From NCBI GenBank assembly GCA_009711805.1, contig VEMX01000024.1:1-64000 (forward strand): a stretch of DNA of 64,000 nucleotides. Reading direction: 5' to 3'. This stretch comes from Balneolaceae bacterium (GTDB taxonomy: Bacteria; Bacteroidota; Rhodothermia; Balneolales; Balneolaceae). Positions 17,121 to 26,093 of this stretch are shown here, piece by piece. Every line of letters starts with the position of its first letter. The stretch's first letter is position 1. Under the pieces are notes generated by a model. That model did not search any database and was not told the origin of the DNA. It saw only the letters and a program-made list of their open reading frames with translations. Both the position numbers and the translations under genes were made by a program.

Positions 17121-17518
17121 AGGTTTTTGCCGATACCAATTTCTTAGTTAGTGCTTTTGCTACCCGTGGTTTAAGTGCAGATGTTTTTCAAGTAATTCTT
17201 GCCGAGCATCAAATAATGACTGGAGAGTTTGTTTTAACAGAATTACAAAGAGTATTAACAACCAAATTAAAAGTACCAGCAAAAATAGTCCGGGAAGCGG
17301 AACAACTACTCCGGCGACATCATATTGAGCCTGTTCCTGACCAACCATTAGAGATAAAAGTTCGTGATGAAGATGATAGATGGGTATTAGAATCTGCACT
17401 AAGAACTGGAGCTGAAGTTCTTATTACCGGAGATAAAGACCTTCTTGATATTTCAGAAAAAGTTACCGAATTAAAAATTGTATCTCCTAGAATGTTTTGG
17501 GAATTGATACAAAAATAA
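17117..17518 (+). CDS. PIN-domain toxin (putative ribonuclease)
   Basis: A 133-residue PIN-domain protein of the toxin family often annotated as putative toxin-antitoxin component, PIN family. The acidic metal-binding residues are in VFADTNFLVSAF (Asp6), TEL (Glu about 42), DEDDRWVLESAL (about 95-97) and TGDKDLL (about 115-117). Such toxins are magnesium-dependent RNases that stop growth unless bound by the antitoxin. Translation is coupled to the antitoxin gene by a 4-base overlap. Confidence 0.88.
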   Translation: MKVFADTNFLVSAFATRGLSADVFQVILAEHQIMTGEFVLTELQRVLTTKLKVPAKIVREAEQLLRRHHIEPVPDQPLEIKVRDEDDRWVLESALRTGAEVLITGDKDLLDISEKVTELKIVSPRMFWELIQK

Positions 17519-17714
17519 ACGGGGGTTTTATCGAAGTGTGGACAAGAGGTGTAGATTCGATAGCCAGGGAAATGGTTCCTCACCAAGCAACTCATTATTT
17601 CAGCGTATTTGCCTCAATCTTACAATGCTCTCTTACGTCTTTTCTTGTTATCTTGGGCTACGCTTTAATCATGGCTTCAGAATTAAGAGGCCGCATTCCT
17701 GCAAAATTAATTTT

Positions 17715-18263
17715 ATGATTTACGAATTTCTTAAACGGTCCCCTCAATTTGACGAAACAGTATTTGTAGCCCCCAGTGCTGATATTATCGGTGATGTTAC
17801 CCTCGGCACCGAAAGCAGTGTTTGGTTTAACGTTACCATTCGGGGTGATGTAAATTACATCGAGATAGGAGACCGCAGTAATGTACAGGATAACACCTGC
17901 ATTCATGTGATGAACCAAACCGGACCCACCGTTATTGGCAATGAGGTAACCATTGGCCATAATGCCATGATCCATGGTTGTACAATCAACGACCGTGTGT
18001 TGGTAGGTATTCATGCCACTGTACTTGATGAAGCGGTCATTGAGCCTGATGTCATTGTTGCTGCCGGCACTTTGGTTCCTCCCGGAAAAACCCTGGAAAG
18101 CGGATATATGTATATGGGTTCTCCTGCAAAGAAAATGCGGAAACTGACGGAGGAAGAGATTGCTTCAATTCCAGACTATGCCGGTAATTATATAAAGTAC
18201 GCCCGGGCCTACAAGCAAACAGACACCTACGATGAAAACCCTTTTTACACTGCAAAACGTTGA
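17715..18263 (+). CDS. Gamma-carbonic anhydrase family protein
   Basis: About 182 residues from ATG 17715. The longer frame from 17538 adds unrelated residues and is unlikely. It has left-handed beta-helix hexapeptide repeats (SSVWFNVTIRGDVNYIEIGD, then NVQDNTCIHV, then VTIGHNAMIHGC) with the three zinc histidines in IHV, IGHNAMIHG. The C-terminal helix follows YMGSPAKKMR. This is the YrdA/PaaY-type gamma-carbonic anhydrase family, a cytoplasmic trimer; many members show weak or no anhydrase activity. It precedes hemW in the same direction. Confidence 0.9.
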   Translation: MIYEFLKRSPQFDETVFVAPSADIIGDVTLGTESSVWFNVTIRGDVNYIEIGDRSNVQDNTCIHVMNQTGPTVIGNEVTIGHNAMIHGCTINDRVLVGIHATVLDEAVIEPDVIVAAGTLVPPGKTLESGYMYMGSPAKKMRKLTEEEIASIPDYAGNYIKYARAYKQTDTYDENPFYTAKR

Positions 18264-18272
18264 ACAATTATC

Positions 18273-18309
18273 AATTAAGAATGTTTCAATAATCAATGCA
18301 TTCTTAATT
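18273..18309. other. AT-rich inverted repeat between carbonic anhydrase and hemW
   Basis: AATTAAGAATG and CATTCTTAATT form an 11-pair stem with a 15-base loop just before hemW. There is no T run, so it is a weak candidate for a terminator or a regulatory hairpin. Confidence 0.35.
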
Positions 18310-18332
18310 GCCAATTGAATAATTCTTAACCG

Positions 18333-19469
18333 ATGTCCGGATTATACCTTCATATCCCATTTTGCAAACAGGCCTGTTCCTATTGTGATTTCTATTTCGT
18401 TACAAGTCAGCAGTATAAACAACCTTTTGTGGATGAACTGATTAAGGAAATTCGTTCCAGGAAAGACACTCGCTTCGCTGCCGAAAAAGTGCGTACCATT
18501 TATTTTGGTGGGGGAACCCCTTCTTTATTGTCTGCCGGGCAGGTGCATCAAATACTGGAAGCTATTTCGGAAACCTTTCCCTTGGAACTGGAAGAGGTAA
18601 CCTTCGAAATGAACCCCGATGATGTTACAGTAGACTATCTGAATGATTTAAAGAAAACGGGGATTAACCGGGCTAGTATGGGAGTGCAATCAACAGATCC
18701 TGATTTGCTAAATTTTATGCACCGTGCTCATACTTCTGAGGAAGCATTGCAGTGCCTTGAACTGCTCCATCTTTCTAAGTTTGAAGTTTTTACCGTAGAT
18801 CTTATCTACGGAAATCCTGGTCAAACTATTACCTCTCTTGAGCGTGACCTGGATATTATTCTGGGGTATAATCCTCAGCATGTCTCAGCCTATTCACTTA
18901 CAATTGAGCCCCGCACACGCCTGGGAAAACAAGTGGAATTGGGACGAATTGTACCTCCTGAAGACGACACCATAGCCACCCATTATGATGTGGTTGAAAA
19001 AACTCTTAGAGCCGCCGGCATCTTGCAATACGAGGTCAGTAATTTTGCCCGTCCCGGAGATGAAGCCATTCACAATTCCAATTACTGGGAGCATGCAAAC
19101 TATCTTGGATTTGGCCCGGGGGCCCATTCCTTTTGGTGGGAGACATCGGGACGCGCCGGGAAAAGATGGAGTAATGAAAAGAAGCTGCGTTCCTATCTGA
19201 ATGGTAGCTGGAACTCTCCCTATGCGGAAGAACTCCTGGAGTTGCCTGCACTGGCTGAAGAACGGCTTATGTTGGGTTTGAGAACCCGAAAAGGCATTTC
19301 CGAAGATACCCTGCAGGAAAAATATGAAGTTTCCTTTAGTCCGGCTCAAACAGAATACCTCCATCGCATGGAGCAACAAGGGAAAGTAATAACCGGCAAT
19401 CGTATTCAGCTCACAACAAAGGGCTTAAAAATAGCAGACACTATCTTGCTTGACCTCCTGACCATATAA
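18333..19469 (+). CDS. hemW: Radical SAM protein HemW (heme chaperone)
   Basis: A 378-residue radical SAM protein. The cluster motif CKQACSYCDFYF (CxxxCxxC) is at about residues 10-20, followed by FGGGTPSLL for SAM binding and the downstream YSLTIEPRTRLGK and GFGPGAHSFW segments, plus a C-terminal HemN-like domain. Unlike HemN it has the CxxxCxxCD pattern of HemW, which binds heme and delivers it to respiratory proteins rather than oxidising coproporphyrinogen. Its 3' end runs directly against the truncated protease remnant. Confidence 0.92.
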   Translation: MSGLYLHIPFCKQACSYCDFYFVTSQQYKQPFVDELIKEIRSRKDTRFAAEKVRTIYFGGGTPSLLSAGQVHQILEAISETFPLELEEVTFEMNPDDVTVDYLNDLKKTGINRASMGVQSTDPDLLNFMHRAHTSEEALQCLELLHLSKFEVFTVDLIYGNPGQTITSLERDLDIILGYNPQHVSAYSLTIEPRTRLGKQVELGRIVPPEDDTIATHYDVVEKTLRAAGILQYEVSNFARPGDEAIHNSNYWEHANYLGFGPGAHSFWWETSGRAGKRWSNEKKLRSYLNGSWNSPYAEELLELPALAEERLMLGLRTRKGISEDTLQEKYEVSFSPAQTEYLHRMEQQGKVITGNRIQLTTKGLKIADTILLDLLTI

Positions 19470-19795
19470 GTTAGCTTTTTATTCAGGTAGATGGACCGTA
19501 CCTGTGCACTTGCACTTAGACTCTCAATACTGGCCTTGCTCGCCAGTACACCCGCCATCGGCAGGCTTTGAAAAGTAAAACCGGTAGTAATACCAGCTGT
19601 ATTCAGTAGTTGTATCTCCTGAGCATTAAGCCCATCATCACCATAAAAAGTAACGATAACCTCAATGGGTTCTGTCATTGTATTCAATACGCCCTCAAGT
19701 TCAGGCCCGATAACAGCCTGCCTCATCGATAGTTGATAGCTACATATCGATAGTAATACAATTAGTAATCCTCTGTATAGCTTATAAAGCTTCAT
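19470..19795 (-). pseudogene. Truncated S8 (subtilisin-like) protease: signal peptide and propeptide only
   Basis: From ATG at 19795 the frame reads a hydrophobic signal (LYRGLLIVLLSICSYQLS), then an inhibitor-type propeptide (PIEVIVTFYGDDGL, then LPMAGVLASKASIESLSA, then VRSIYLNKKL). This is how S8 proteases of this group begin, just before the catalytic domain. The match stops at about 19480, right at the end of hemW, and no catalytic domain follows. The gene has been cut by a deletion or rearrangement. The neighbouring IS30 remnant suggests the cause. Confidence 0.6.
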
Positions 19796-19900
19796 AAAAA
19801 CCTGGACACGATCTGACGGTTGGACTTGCCCAGTATCTCCAAATCCTGCAACGTTCCGTCTCGATTGGCTAAAACACGGGGGGGCAAATCCACCCATCGG

Positions 19901-20004
19901 TCAGACGGACTTGGAGCCGTCAGACCGAGGAGGTAGCAACGACTCGAACAAAGTCTGCAAATCGCCCCGGTAACTGTGCTCCCACAAAAAATCAAGTGCC
20001 ATCG
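19901..20004 (-). pseudogene. C-terminal gene fragment, unrecognised
   Basis: Reading the minus strand gives a short GC-rich frame (FLWEHSYRGDLQTLFESL, then a stop at 19901-19903). It looks like the tail of a protein but I do not recognise it. It lies between the protease remnant and the IS30 remnant and is more GC-rich than the surrounding genes. Confidence 0.25.
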
Positions 20005-20496
20005 CGAGGAGCGCACACGCCTTGGAGGCTTGGAAGGGGACCTGATGGCAGGCAAGGCCCACCAGTCTGCCTTGCTGGTCCTCACCGATCGTGCAAGGTG
20101 CTCACCCGACTGAGGAAGGTTACCAGCCGCCGGGCCGATCACACCGAAACAGCTATTGAGCAGATGCTGGGAAAGATTCCGAAAGCGTTTATTAAAACCC
20201 TGACGCTCGATAATGATAAGGCCTTTGCCAACCACCAGGCAATCACCGGCAAATTAGACGCCGATGTGTACTTTACCCGCCCTTATATCTCACAGGATAA
20301 AGGCATGGTGGAAAACAGAATTGGAGTGACCCTCCAGTTCTTTCCTAAGGGTCCGGATCTGCGGGAAGTATCGGAGCAACGCATTAAAACCGTCGAACGA
20401 CACATCAACAATATACCTGGAGGAGAGGAGCAGCTATGGAAAGGATGTTCTCACATCAAAAAAAGAAGAGAAGCAAGCAAGATTATTATGGCATAG
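20003..20496 (+). pseudogene. IS30-family transposase remnant, frameshifted
   Basis: The catalytic core of an IS30-type DDE transposase is spread over two frames. Frame one (from 20003) gives RTRLGGLEGDLMAGKAHQSA with the first Asp. After a frameshift near 20090-20100 the second frame gives RKVTSRRADHTETAIEQML, TLDNDKAFANH with the second Asp, and DKGMVENRIG with the Glu. The N-terminal helix-turn-helix half is missing and the C-terminal end is scrambled. It cannot be active. GC content is higher than the neighbours. Confidence 0.75.
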
Positions 20497-20531
20497 ATAG
20501 TCCTGCCGGTTTGTATAAAGGCGTATAGGTA

Positions 20532-21635
20532 TTACTGATTAGCGATGGCTTCGTACCTCTTGGCAAAGCGATTATATTCGTCTGCCTTATCTGATTTTTG
20601 ATGATAGCTATATGCTTTGGCTACCTTTCTTGAGGCTTCGGCTAACCGCTTATAATCCTCAGAGGTGGGAGATTCAGTGTTTTCTAATTCAGGAATATGC
20701 AATGCCCGCCACGCAAATACTATGTCAGGATCATCTTCAAGGGTTTTATTCTCGGCAAAGACAAGAGGCCAGAATTCGGGTTGTCCATACATTTTTTCCG
20801 CAATATCCCAATACCATTCGCTGCTTGCCGGCCGATATACTGCTTGATACGTTGCCCCCTCAGCCGGGAGTTCTTCAACGTCTGCCCCTGCCGAAGACAC
20901 TCCTGCGCTAGCCTGTTGGGATGATGCAGCTGAAGAGGAAGCCGCCGCTGACTGCTTTGTATCTGACTCTGTTTCAACCGGTTCCCTGTCATCTTCTTGT
21001 ACCGGTTGTTCCGTAGCGGGAGAATGTGTTTCTGCTGTAGTATTTGAACGGTTGGGGAAAAGACTATCTTTAAAAAACCATCCTGCAGCAACTCCCCCTA
21101 TCAACACCAGCAGAATAACCAGATATACCAAGCCGGCTTGTGAGCTTTTATCGGTTCGCGGGGCAGGTCGTCGTGACGGGGTAGCAGGTACCGATGCTTT
21201 TGAAACCTGTTTCTCCTCTTCTGGCACAGTTTTGTCTTCTGCAGTCGTTTCTGTTTCCTGGAATTCTTTTTGGTTGTTTACACCGGTATTTTCGGTGGTC
21301 TCGGCATCGGTACCCTCTTCTATTATCCGTGGCTCAAAATGAGCATAAGGTTCATTTACTCTTTCTTTCAATGCTTTATAAGCACTAAAGGTTAGCCGTT
21401 TATGAGCAGGAATTATGATGGGATCTCCCGTCTGTGGATTTACCCCTTCCCGCTCAGCCACTTCCTTCACCGAGAAACTTCCAAATTTAGTAATCGACGA
21501 GCTGCCGTTTTCTTTTAAGTCTTCTTTTACAAGCTCTATAAGCTGCTTTATAAACTCATCACTCTTCTGCTTGGTGGTGTCCACTTTTAGAGCAAGAGCT
21601 TCAGCTATTTCGTTGTAGGTAACTTTCTCGCTCAT
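20532..21635 (-). CDS. HU-like DNA-binding domain / TM / LysM-like fusion protein
   Basis: A 367-residue protein of unusual layout. Residues 1-95 are an HU/IHF-type domain (ITKFGSFSVKEVAEREGVNP, IIIPAHKRLTFSAYKALKE). A charged linker leads to one membrane segment at about 168-187, then a Ser/Ala/Glu-rich linker, then a LysM-like domain at about 260-316 (SSEWYWDIAEKMYGQPEFWP, then DPDIVFAWRALHIPE), and a helical tail. If the membrane segment is real, the HU part faces the cytoplasm and the LysM part the periplasm, which would tie DNA to the wall (inference). It overlaps the upstream HU gene by 4 bases, so the two are translationally coupled. Confidence 0.8.
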   Translation of the reverse strand: MSEKVTYNEIAEALALKVDTTKQKSDEFIKQLIELVKEDLKENGSSSITKFGSFSVKEVAEREGVNPQTGDPIIIPAHKRLTFSAYKALKERVNEPYAHFEPRIIEEGTDAETTENTGVNNQKEFQETETTAEDKTVPEEEKQVSKASVPATPSRRPAPRTDKSSQAGLVYLVILLVLIGGVAAGWFFKDSLFPNRSNTTAETHSPATEQPVQEDDREPVETESDTKQSAAASSSAASSQQASAGVSSAGADVEELPAEGATYQAVYRPASSEWYWDIAEKMYGQPEFWPLVFAENKTLEDDPDIVFAWRALHIPELENTESPTSEDYKRLAEASRKVAKAYSYHQKSDKADEYNRFAKRYEAIANQ

Positions 21636-21916
21636 GCCTCTTCCTCATTGATTTCATCCCGAATTACAGTACTCTGACTAAAATGAACCACTCGCTTGGG
21701 CGGCAACATCATCATTTTTTTGTAGTGAGGATTATAGGATTTATGCTCTTTTCGCACTTCGGAGTGGAAACTGCCAAGACCGGGAAGAGTAAAACCTTTA
21801 TTATTAGACAATAGATGAGTGAGGCCTTTCACAAAGGCAGTATACATTTTATCGGCCTCTGCCTGCGTAATATCCAGCTGAGTGGCAAGCTCACGTAATG
21901 CTTCTGTTTTAGTCAT
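21632..21916 (-). CDS. HU/IHF-family DNA-binding protein
   Basis: A 94-residue small HU-like protein. It has the two N-terminal helices (TKTEALRELATQLDITQAEA), then GFTLPGLGSFHSEVRKEHKS and the DNA-contacting arm NPHYKKMMMLPPKRVVHFS. The arm departs from the classic HU R-N-P motif, with a methionine-rich stretch in place of the usual NPxTG. It is the first gene of a two-gene unit with the HU-TM-LysM fusion and may form heterodimers with its HU domain (inference). Confidence 0.85.
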   Translation of the reverse strand: MTKTEALRELATQLDITQAEADKMYTAFVKGLTHLLSNNKGFTLPGLGSFHSEVRKEHKSYNPHYKKMMMLPPKRVVHFSQSTVIRDEINEEEA

Positions 21917-21994
21917 TTTCCTCGTTTTCGAATCAATATTGCTTGAATAAATACTAAAACAAGCAAATAATCAATTTTACTTACAACAACAGAA

Positions 21995-22031
21995 AACAAT
22001 AAAAAGGCCGTGAGAGTTTATCCCCACGGCC
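21995..22031 (-). terminator. Rho-independent terminator, minus strand
   Basis: On the minus strand GGCCGTG, a 12-base loop and CACGGCC are followed by TTTTTATTG. It lies downstream of the T9SS metalloprotease gene and upstream of the HU genes, separating the two units. Confidence 0.8.
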
Positions 22032-22197
22032 GGTAACGGAATTGATCAACAAACTCTTGATCTTTGCTTTTTCCACTTAAGAGTGCGTAAATGAGTATAG
22101 ATTGGATTGGATATAATTGAATAAAGATGAGTCTTGTCTGCAGACAGTAGATTACGAACTACATCCAATTGGGATATGCTGTTCAGTACAGATCAAA

Positions 22198-24024
22198 CTA
22201 TTTAATCAGGGTCATCTTTTTAACCCTAACCCTATCACCTGTCTGCAGCCGGTATAGATAGATTCCCGAAGCCAGGTTTCGAGCTGAAAAGGGCACCTTA
22301 TGATGGCCAAAGGGCATGCTCTCATTCTTCAATGTTCGCACTTTACGACCAGTTATATCATATACTTCAAGCAATACATGAGATATATTATCCAGTTCAA
22401 ATTCAATATTGGTAGTAGGGTTAAAAGGATTGGGATAATTTTGATATAGCACCAATTGCTCCGGACGCGCCTGATATAAAGGATCCGTAATTTTAAACCG
22501 CTTTTCGTTTGTTCCCAGCAATAATTCTGTTTCTCCGAGGATACTATTCATACTGTAATTTGCTACTACAATACCCATTTTATCAATGTCCTGCCAGTGA
22601 TGGTCTTCTAAAGGCAGATAGACCTGTCCTTTATTCTCCCCGGTTACTATATATTCGCGAATTTCGCCGGTTTTGGTATAAATCAAAACTCCTAACCCTA
22701 CCTGCGTACTGTCAAAATTCACGGCTAAGTCGATAATACCCCTGTTACTGATGTTTGGGCTAATTTCAAAATAATGGGCAGCCAGTTTATGAGTGTGAGA
22801 AATAGAATCCGGTTCGGAAGGGACCCAACTATACTTGCCTCTTAGTGTAGAAGTAGGGTAAAATTCCTTCTCCTCAAATCCATATTCAGAATCACCTGCT
22901 CGCACACCCGAGGCAAAATGCCAGAGATGGTTTTGCACAAAAGATTCCCCAAAGCTCGTATTGTAGGAAGGTAATTCTATTTCCAGTGCTTTCTCAATTC
23001 CAAGCGATGTATTTTGATGAATGCGATCCCAGACGTCAGTCCAAATCTCCATGCCATACGCTTCTGCATAGTGTAACATCCAGGTAATATGATTATAGCC
23101 ATTGCCGGGAATACTTTTCTGAGGATTCCCAAATACTGACTGAGAGCTGGGTTGACTCGAACTCAGGGTCACTTTTATATAATTGTAATAGTCATTTACA
23201 TTATCATATACGATTTCCTCCATTAAGGTAGCATCTATCTCTCCCCAAACAACAGAACCTGAAGGCCCCGAAAACCTGTTTGTAAGGTATTGAATGGCAT
23301 GCTTCAGCTCGTGAGCTACGGTAACTTTAATAGCGCCCCTTTGATTTCCCTGGGGATCCGTGTTGCCAGGGAAACCAACCAAAAAATTGTTGTGTACATA
23401 TATTTCAGTTTCAGCCCCTCCTCCACTTGCTTGATTAGTACGCCCGTAGTACCCAGCTCCTAAACTGGATAGGTATACATTATATGTACTTCCCGGGGGG
23501 ACCGGGTCCCTAAAGCCCAGCGCTAATACTTCATGCCTGTATGATGAGTCGGCCGCCTGCCCCACCCACTCAACATAATCCGGTACATCATTCAAATTCT
23601 CATCCCCATCCGGCACAGCATTCTCCCCACTTGTATCATAATGTATTGCAAATTTACCGGAAGCTGAATAGTAGACCTCCTGGCTGGCACGCTGGGTTTG
23701 CGCAGCATATGCTTCAATCTTTTGCAGAGCTTCGTTAGAAAGTTCATGCCGATGCCGTTCAAGCATCATATAAGCAGGAGTAAGGCATTTTACGGGTGGC
23801 AGATGCTGATGAGCAGATGAAGATAGATCTGTATTATAGGCCAACTCAAATTGTTCAAGAATGGCGGTTTCTGCACTTATTTCATTTTGCTCATACGCCA
23901 TAAGAATATCCGCCTGCCCTCTGGACTGAGCTACTGCAAAGGAAGCTCCCACTATACAAATACAGATCGCAACACAAAATATTGATAGCCATTTGATCAT
24001 AGCCAGAGAACTTACTCCTTGCAT
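22198..24024 (-). CDS. Secreted MXAN_6640-type metalloprotease with T9SS sorting domain
   Basis: A 608-residue protein with an N-terminal signal (hydrophobic, about 10-33). The middle contains the zinc motif HELKH (238-242) in a context typical of MXAN_6640-family putative metalloproteases: FAIHYDTSGENAVP, then a region naming DENLNDVPDYV, then YNVYLSSLG, then GEIDATLMEE. Residues about 525-608 are a type A T9SS sorting domain (YQNYPNPFNPTTNIEF, then YDITGRKVRTL, then GIYLYRL), so it should be carried across the outer membrane by the type IX system and left on the surface or released. PorX in the same window fits an active T9SS. Confidence 0.88.
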   Translation of the reverse strand: MQGVSSLAMIKWLSIFCVAICICIVGASFAVAQSRGQADILMAYEQNEISAETAILEQFELAYNTDLSSSAHQHLPPVKCLTPAYMMLERHRHELSNEALQKIEAYAAQTQRASQEVYYSASGKFAIHYDTSGENAVPDGDENLNDVPDYVEWVGQAADSSYRHEVLALGFRDPVPPGSTYNVYLSSLGAGYYGRTNQASGGGAETEIYVHNNFLVGFPGNTDPQGNQRGAIKVTVAHELKHAIQYLTNRFSGPSGSVVWGEIDATLMEEIVYDNVNDYYNYIKVTLSSSQPSSQSVFGNPQKSIPGNGYNHITWMLHYAEAYGMEIWTDVWDRIHQNTSLGIEKALEIELPSYNTSFGESFVQNHLWHFASGVRAGDSEYGFEEKEFYPTSTLRGKYSWVPSEPDSISHTHKLAAHYFEISPNISNRGIIDLAVNFDSTQVGLGVLIYTKTGEIREYIVTGENKGQVYLPLEDHHWQDIDKMGIVVANYSMNSILGETELLLGTNEKRFKITDPLYQARPEQLVLYQNYPNPFNPTTNIEFELDNISHVLLEVYDITGRKVRTLKNESMPFGHHKVPFSARNLASGIYLYRLQTGDRVRVKKMTLIK

Positions 24025-24097
24025 AGATTTTCCTTAACTTAGGGTTTCGATTTTAAACAACGCAATCAACTCATATTTCTTACAAACTAAAATTAAA

Positions 24098-25066
24098 ATG
24101 TTTCAGGTAATACTCTACTATAATTTTCACAAAATCAACGAACCGGCTCGTTTTTGTAAACAACACAAAAAATTTTGTGAAGATTTAGGTTTAAAAGGAC
24201 GAATTTATATCTCTGAAGAAGGTATTAACGGAACAGCAGGGGGTACTGAAGAACAAATTAAAAAGTACAAGGAGTACCTGTGGTCGATTCCTGGTTTTGA
24301 AGATACTGAATTTAAGCAGGATGAAGCAGATCAAATTCCCTTTGCCAAGCTCATATGTAAAGTAAGAGATGAGATTGTGGCTCTTCATAAAGAAGATGTA
24401 GATCCGGACCATGGTGGAAACTACCTCTCTCCGGCTGAATGGCGCAATGTTATGGAATCGAACGAAGATTACGTAATGATTGACGTGCGTAACAATTATG
24501 AGTCGAAAATAGGGCATTTTGAAGGGGCTTTGACACCCGACCTCAAATACTTTTATGATTTTCCTGAATGGCTGGAAGAAGCCGATATTCCCAAAGACAA
24601 AAAAGTACTGATGTATTGCACCGGTGGTATCCGTTGCGAAAAATTTTCAGTATTGATGAAAGAAGAGGGATGGGAAGATGTCAACCAACTGCATGGCGGC
24701 ATTCTGAAATATGCCCAAGAAGAAGACGGTGAGCACTTTGAAGGAAAGTGTTTTGTTTTTGACGACCGCCTGGTGGTTCCGGTAAATCCCAACGACCTGG
24801 AGCCTATTGCTGAATGTGAGATCACCGGGAAACCTGCTGACTCTTATATCAACTGTGCAAATATGAAGTGCAACAAACTCTTTGTTTGCTCAGAAGAAGG
24901 AGCACAAATTATGGCAGGATGCTGTTCTGAAGAATGTAAAGAAAGTGAATACAAGCGGCCTTTCGACCCTGAACATGCATTCCGGCCATTCCGAAAATGG
25001 TATAATTATTTTGGAGAGGATTTTAAGGAACGAGAGCTCGAAGAAGAAAGAAGTAAAGCCTCATAA
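24098..25066 (+). CDS. trhO: tRNA uridine(34) hydroxylase TrhO (rhodanese-like)
   Basis: A 322-residue protein of the UPF0176/YceA family. TrhO hydroxylates U34 of certain tRNAs using oxygen, on the way to 5-methoxyuridine-type modifications. The N-terminal acylphosphatase-like domain (GRIYISEEGINGTAGG, about 35-50) is followed by a rhodanese domain (about 120-220) with the active loop YCTGGIRCEKFS holding the catalytic cysteine, and a C-terminal cysteine-rich region (CANMKCNKLFVC, then GCCSEEC). Layout and length match the family. It stands alone, divergent from the metalloprotease. Confidence 0.93.
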   Translation: MFQVILYYNFHKINEPARFCKQHKKFCEDLGLKGRIYISEEGINGTAGGTEEQIKKYKEYLWSIPGFEDTEFKQDEADQIPFAKLICKVRDEIVALHKEDVDPDHGGNYLSPAEWRNVMESNEDYVMIDVRNNYESKIGHFEGALTPDLKYFYDFPEWLEEADIPKDKKVLMYCTGGIRCEKFSVLMKEEGWEDVNQLHGGILKYAQEEDGEHFEGKCFVFDDRLVVPVNPNDLEPIAECEITGKPADSYINCANMKCNKLFVCSEEGAQIMAGCCSEECKESEYKRPFDPEHAFRPFRKWYNYFGEDFKERELEEERSKAS

Positions 25067-26093
25067 CTTATAGGTTGTATGAGCTTGGCAATCAATCTTC
25101 ATGTTCCATTAAGGAGCATCCTTGTAGATGTTCGACCATTCATTGCCCACATCTTAATCGTGCTTTTTTGTACGCCCCACTGATTGGGCAGCAAGTCCTC
25201 CATTGATCTTTTCAGTCTTCAGCGAAGCGGACAACGGGAACACTCGTTTTCAACGCTGTCATCCCGAATGCCCCACCATAGCTATAGGCATCGGTAGTAG
25301 CACAGAGGAGGATACTTACCCAATTAGTGTGTCTGGAGGTCTTGCTAGTGTAGGTTAACAACGTACTTATTTTTTGAGTTAGTTGGTAGCTGGCTCAGGC
25401 GGAAAAAGATTCGTATCGTATTTAATTGGGTATTTTTCTTCGGTAGCACCGCTTGTCCATGGCTACATGCCCTAACAAGGTGATTCCGCATCTTCTCCCG
25501 ATCAAATCGGGATGCGTGCGGGAAACCCCCGTCATCCCCCGTAGTTTGGATAGGTGAACCCCGCCCGATATCTTGGTTCATTGTTTAAGGGGGGCAAATC
25601 GCCGGTATTTTCCTCGCCATTTCTCACAGCCCCCTGCCAGCGCCGCCAAACCTACACAAGAAGACTTTTTTATGCTACCGGAAGACACATTTTTCTGGGA
25701 AGTACCACACAGAGGGATCTCAAACCTTGCACTACCTGCTCTTTTGTTTGTTTGAGACCCTTTGCGATACTATTTTTATCCTCCAATAGATAATTTTACG
25801 CTCAGGGTGACAGCTTTAGTTGTTGGATAGTCTTCAAGTCTAAGTAGTGAATCCTTCAAGGTAAAACAGTCCCAGCCCAACCTTAGGAAACAACCATCGG
25901 TTTTACCATTCTGAGTTCTCGGGGACTTAGGTTTGTATTTGGTGGTATCAGTAGCCCGGATATTCCTTTAAGAACTTTGACTGGAGGGATACTTTTGTAT
26001 TCTTCTGGTTTATTTCAAGTTCAGACTAAACCATTTTCATGTTCAAACATCAAAGTTTAACCATGTAACAACTGTTCTCGTTGAAATCCACAA
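25067..26093. other. Kilobase without a gene, holding repeat fragments
   Basis: No frame here looks like a real protein. Visible structure: a CCCGATCAAATCGGG palindrome near 25498-25512; a GGTAAAAC / GTTTTACC inverted pair at 25860-25907; the segment around 25880-25910 (ccaacctt, catcggttttacca) resembles 56355-56425; and CAGTCTTCAGCGAAGCGG at 25213-25230 recurs inverted near 57113-57130. It is probably a graveyard of small repeats. No tRNA or other RNA gene is apparent. Confidence 0.5.

Noticed and set aside
25345-25581. A 78-codon minus-strand frame in the gene-free region
   Set aside because: No domain, no good ribosome site, and it crosses a palindrome; more likely repeat debris.
25067-26093. 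CRISPR array or tRNA cluster in the gene-free kilobase
   Set aside because: There are no regularly spaced repeats and no cloverleaf with a plausible anticodon arm.
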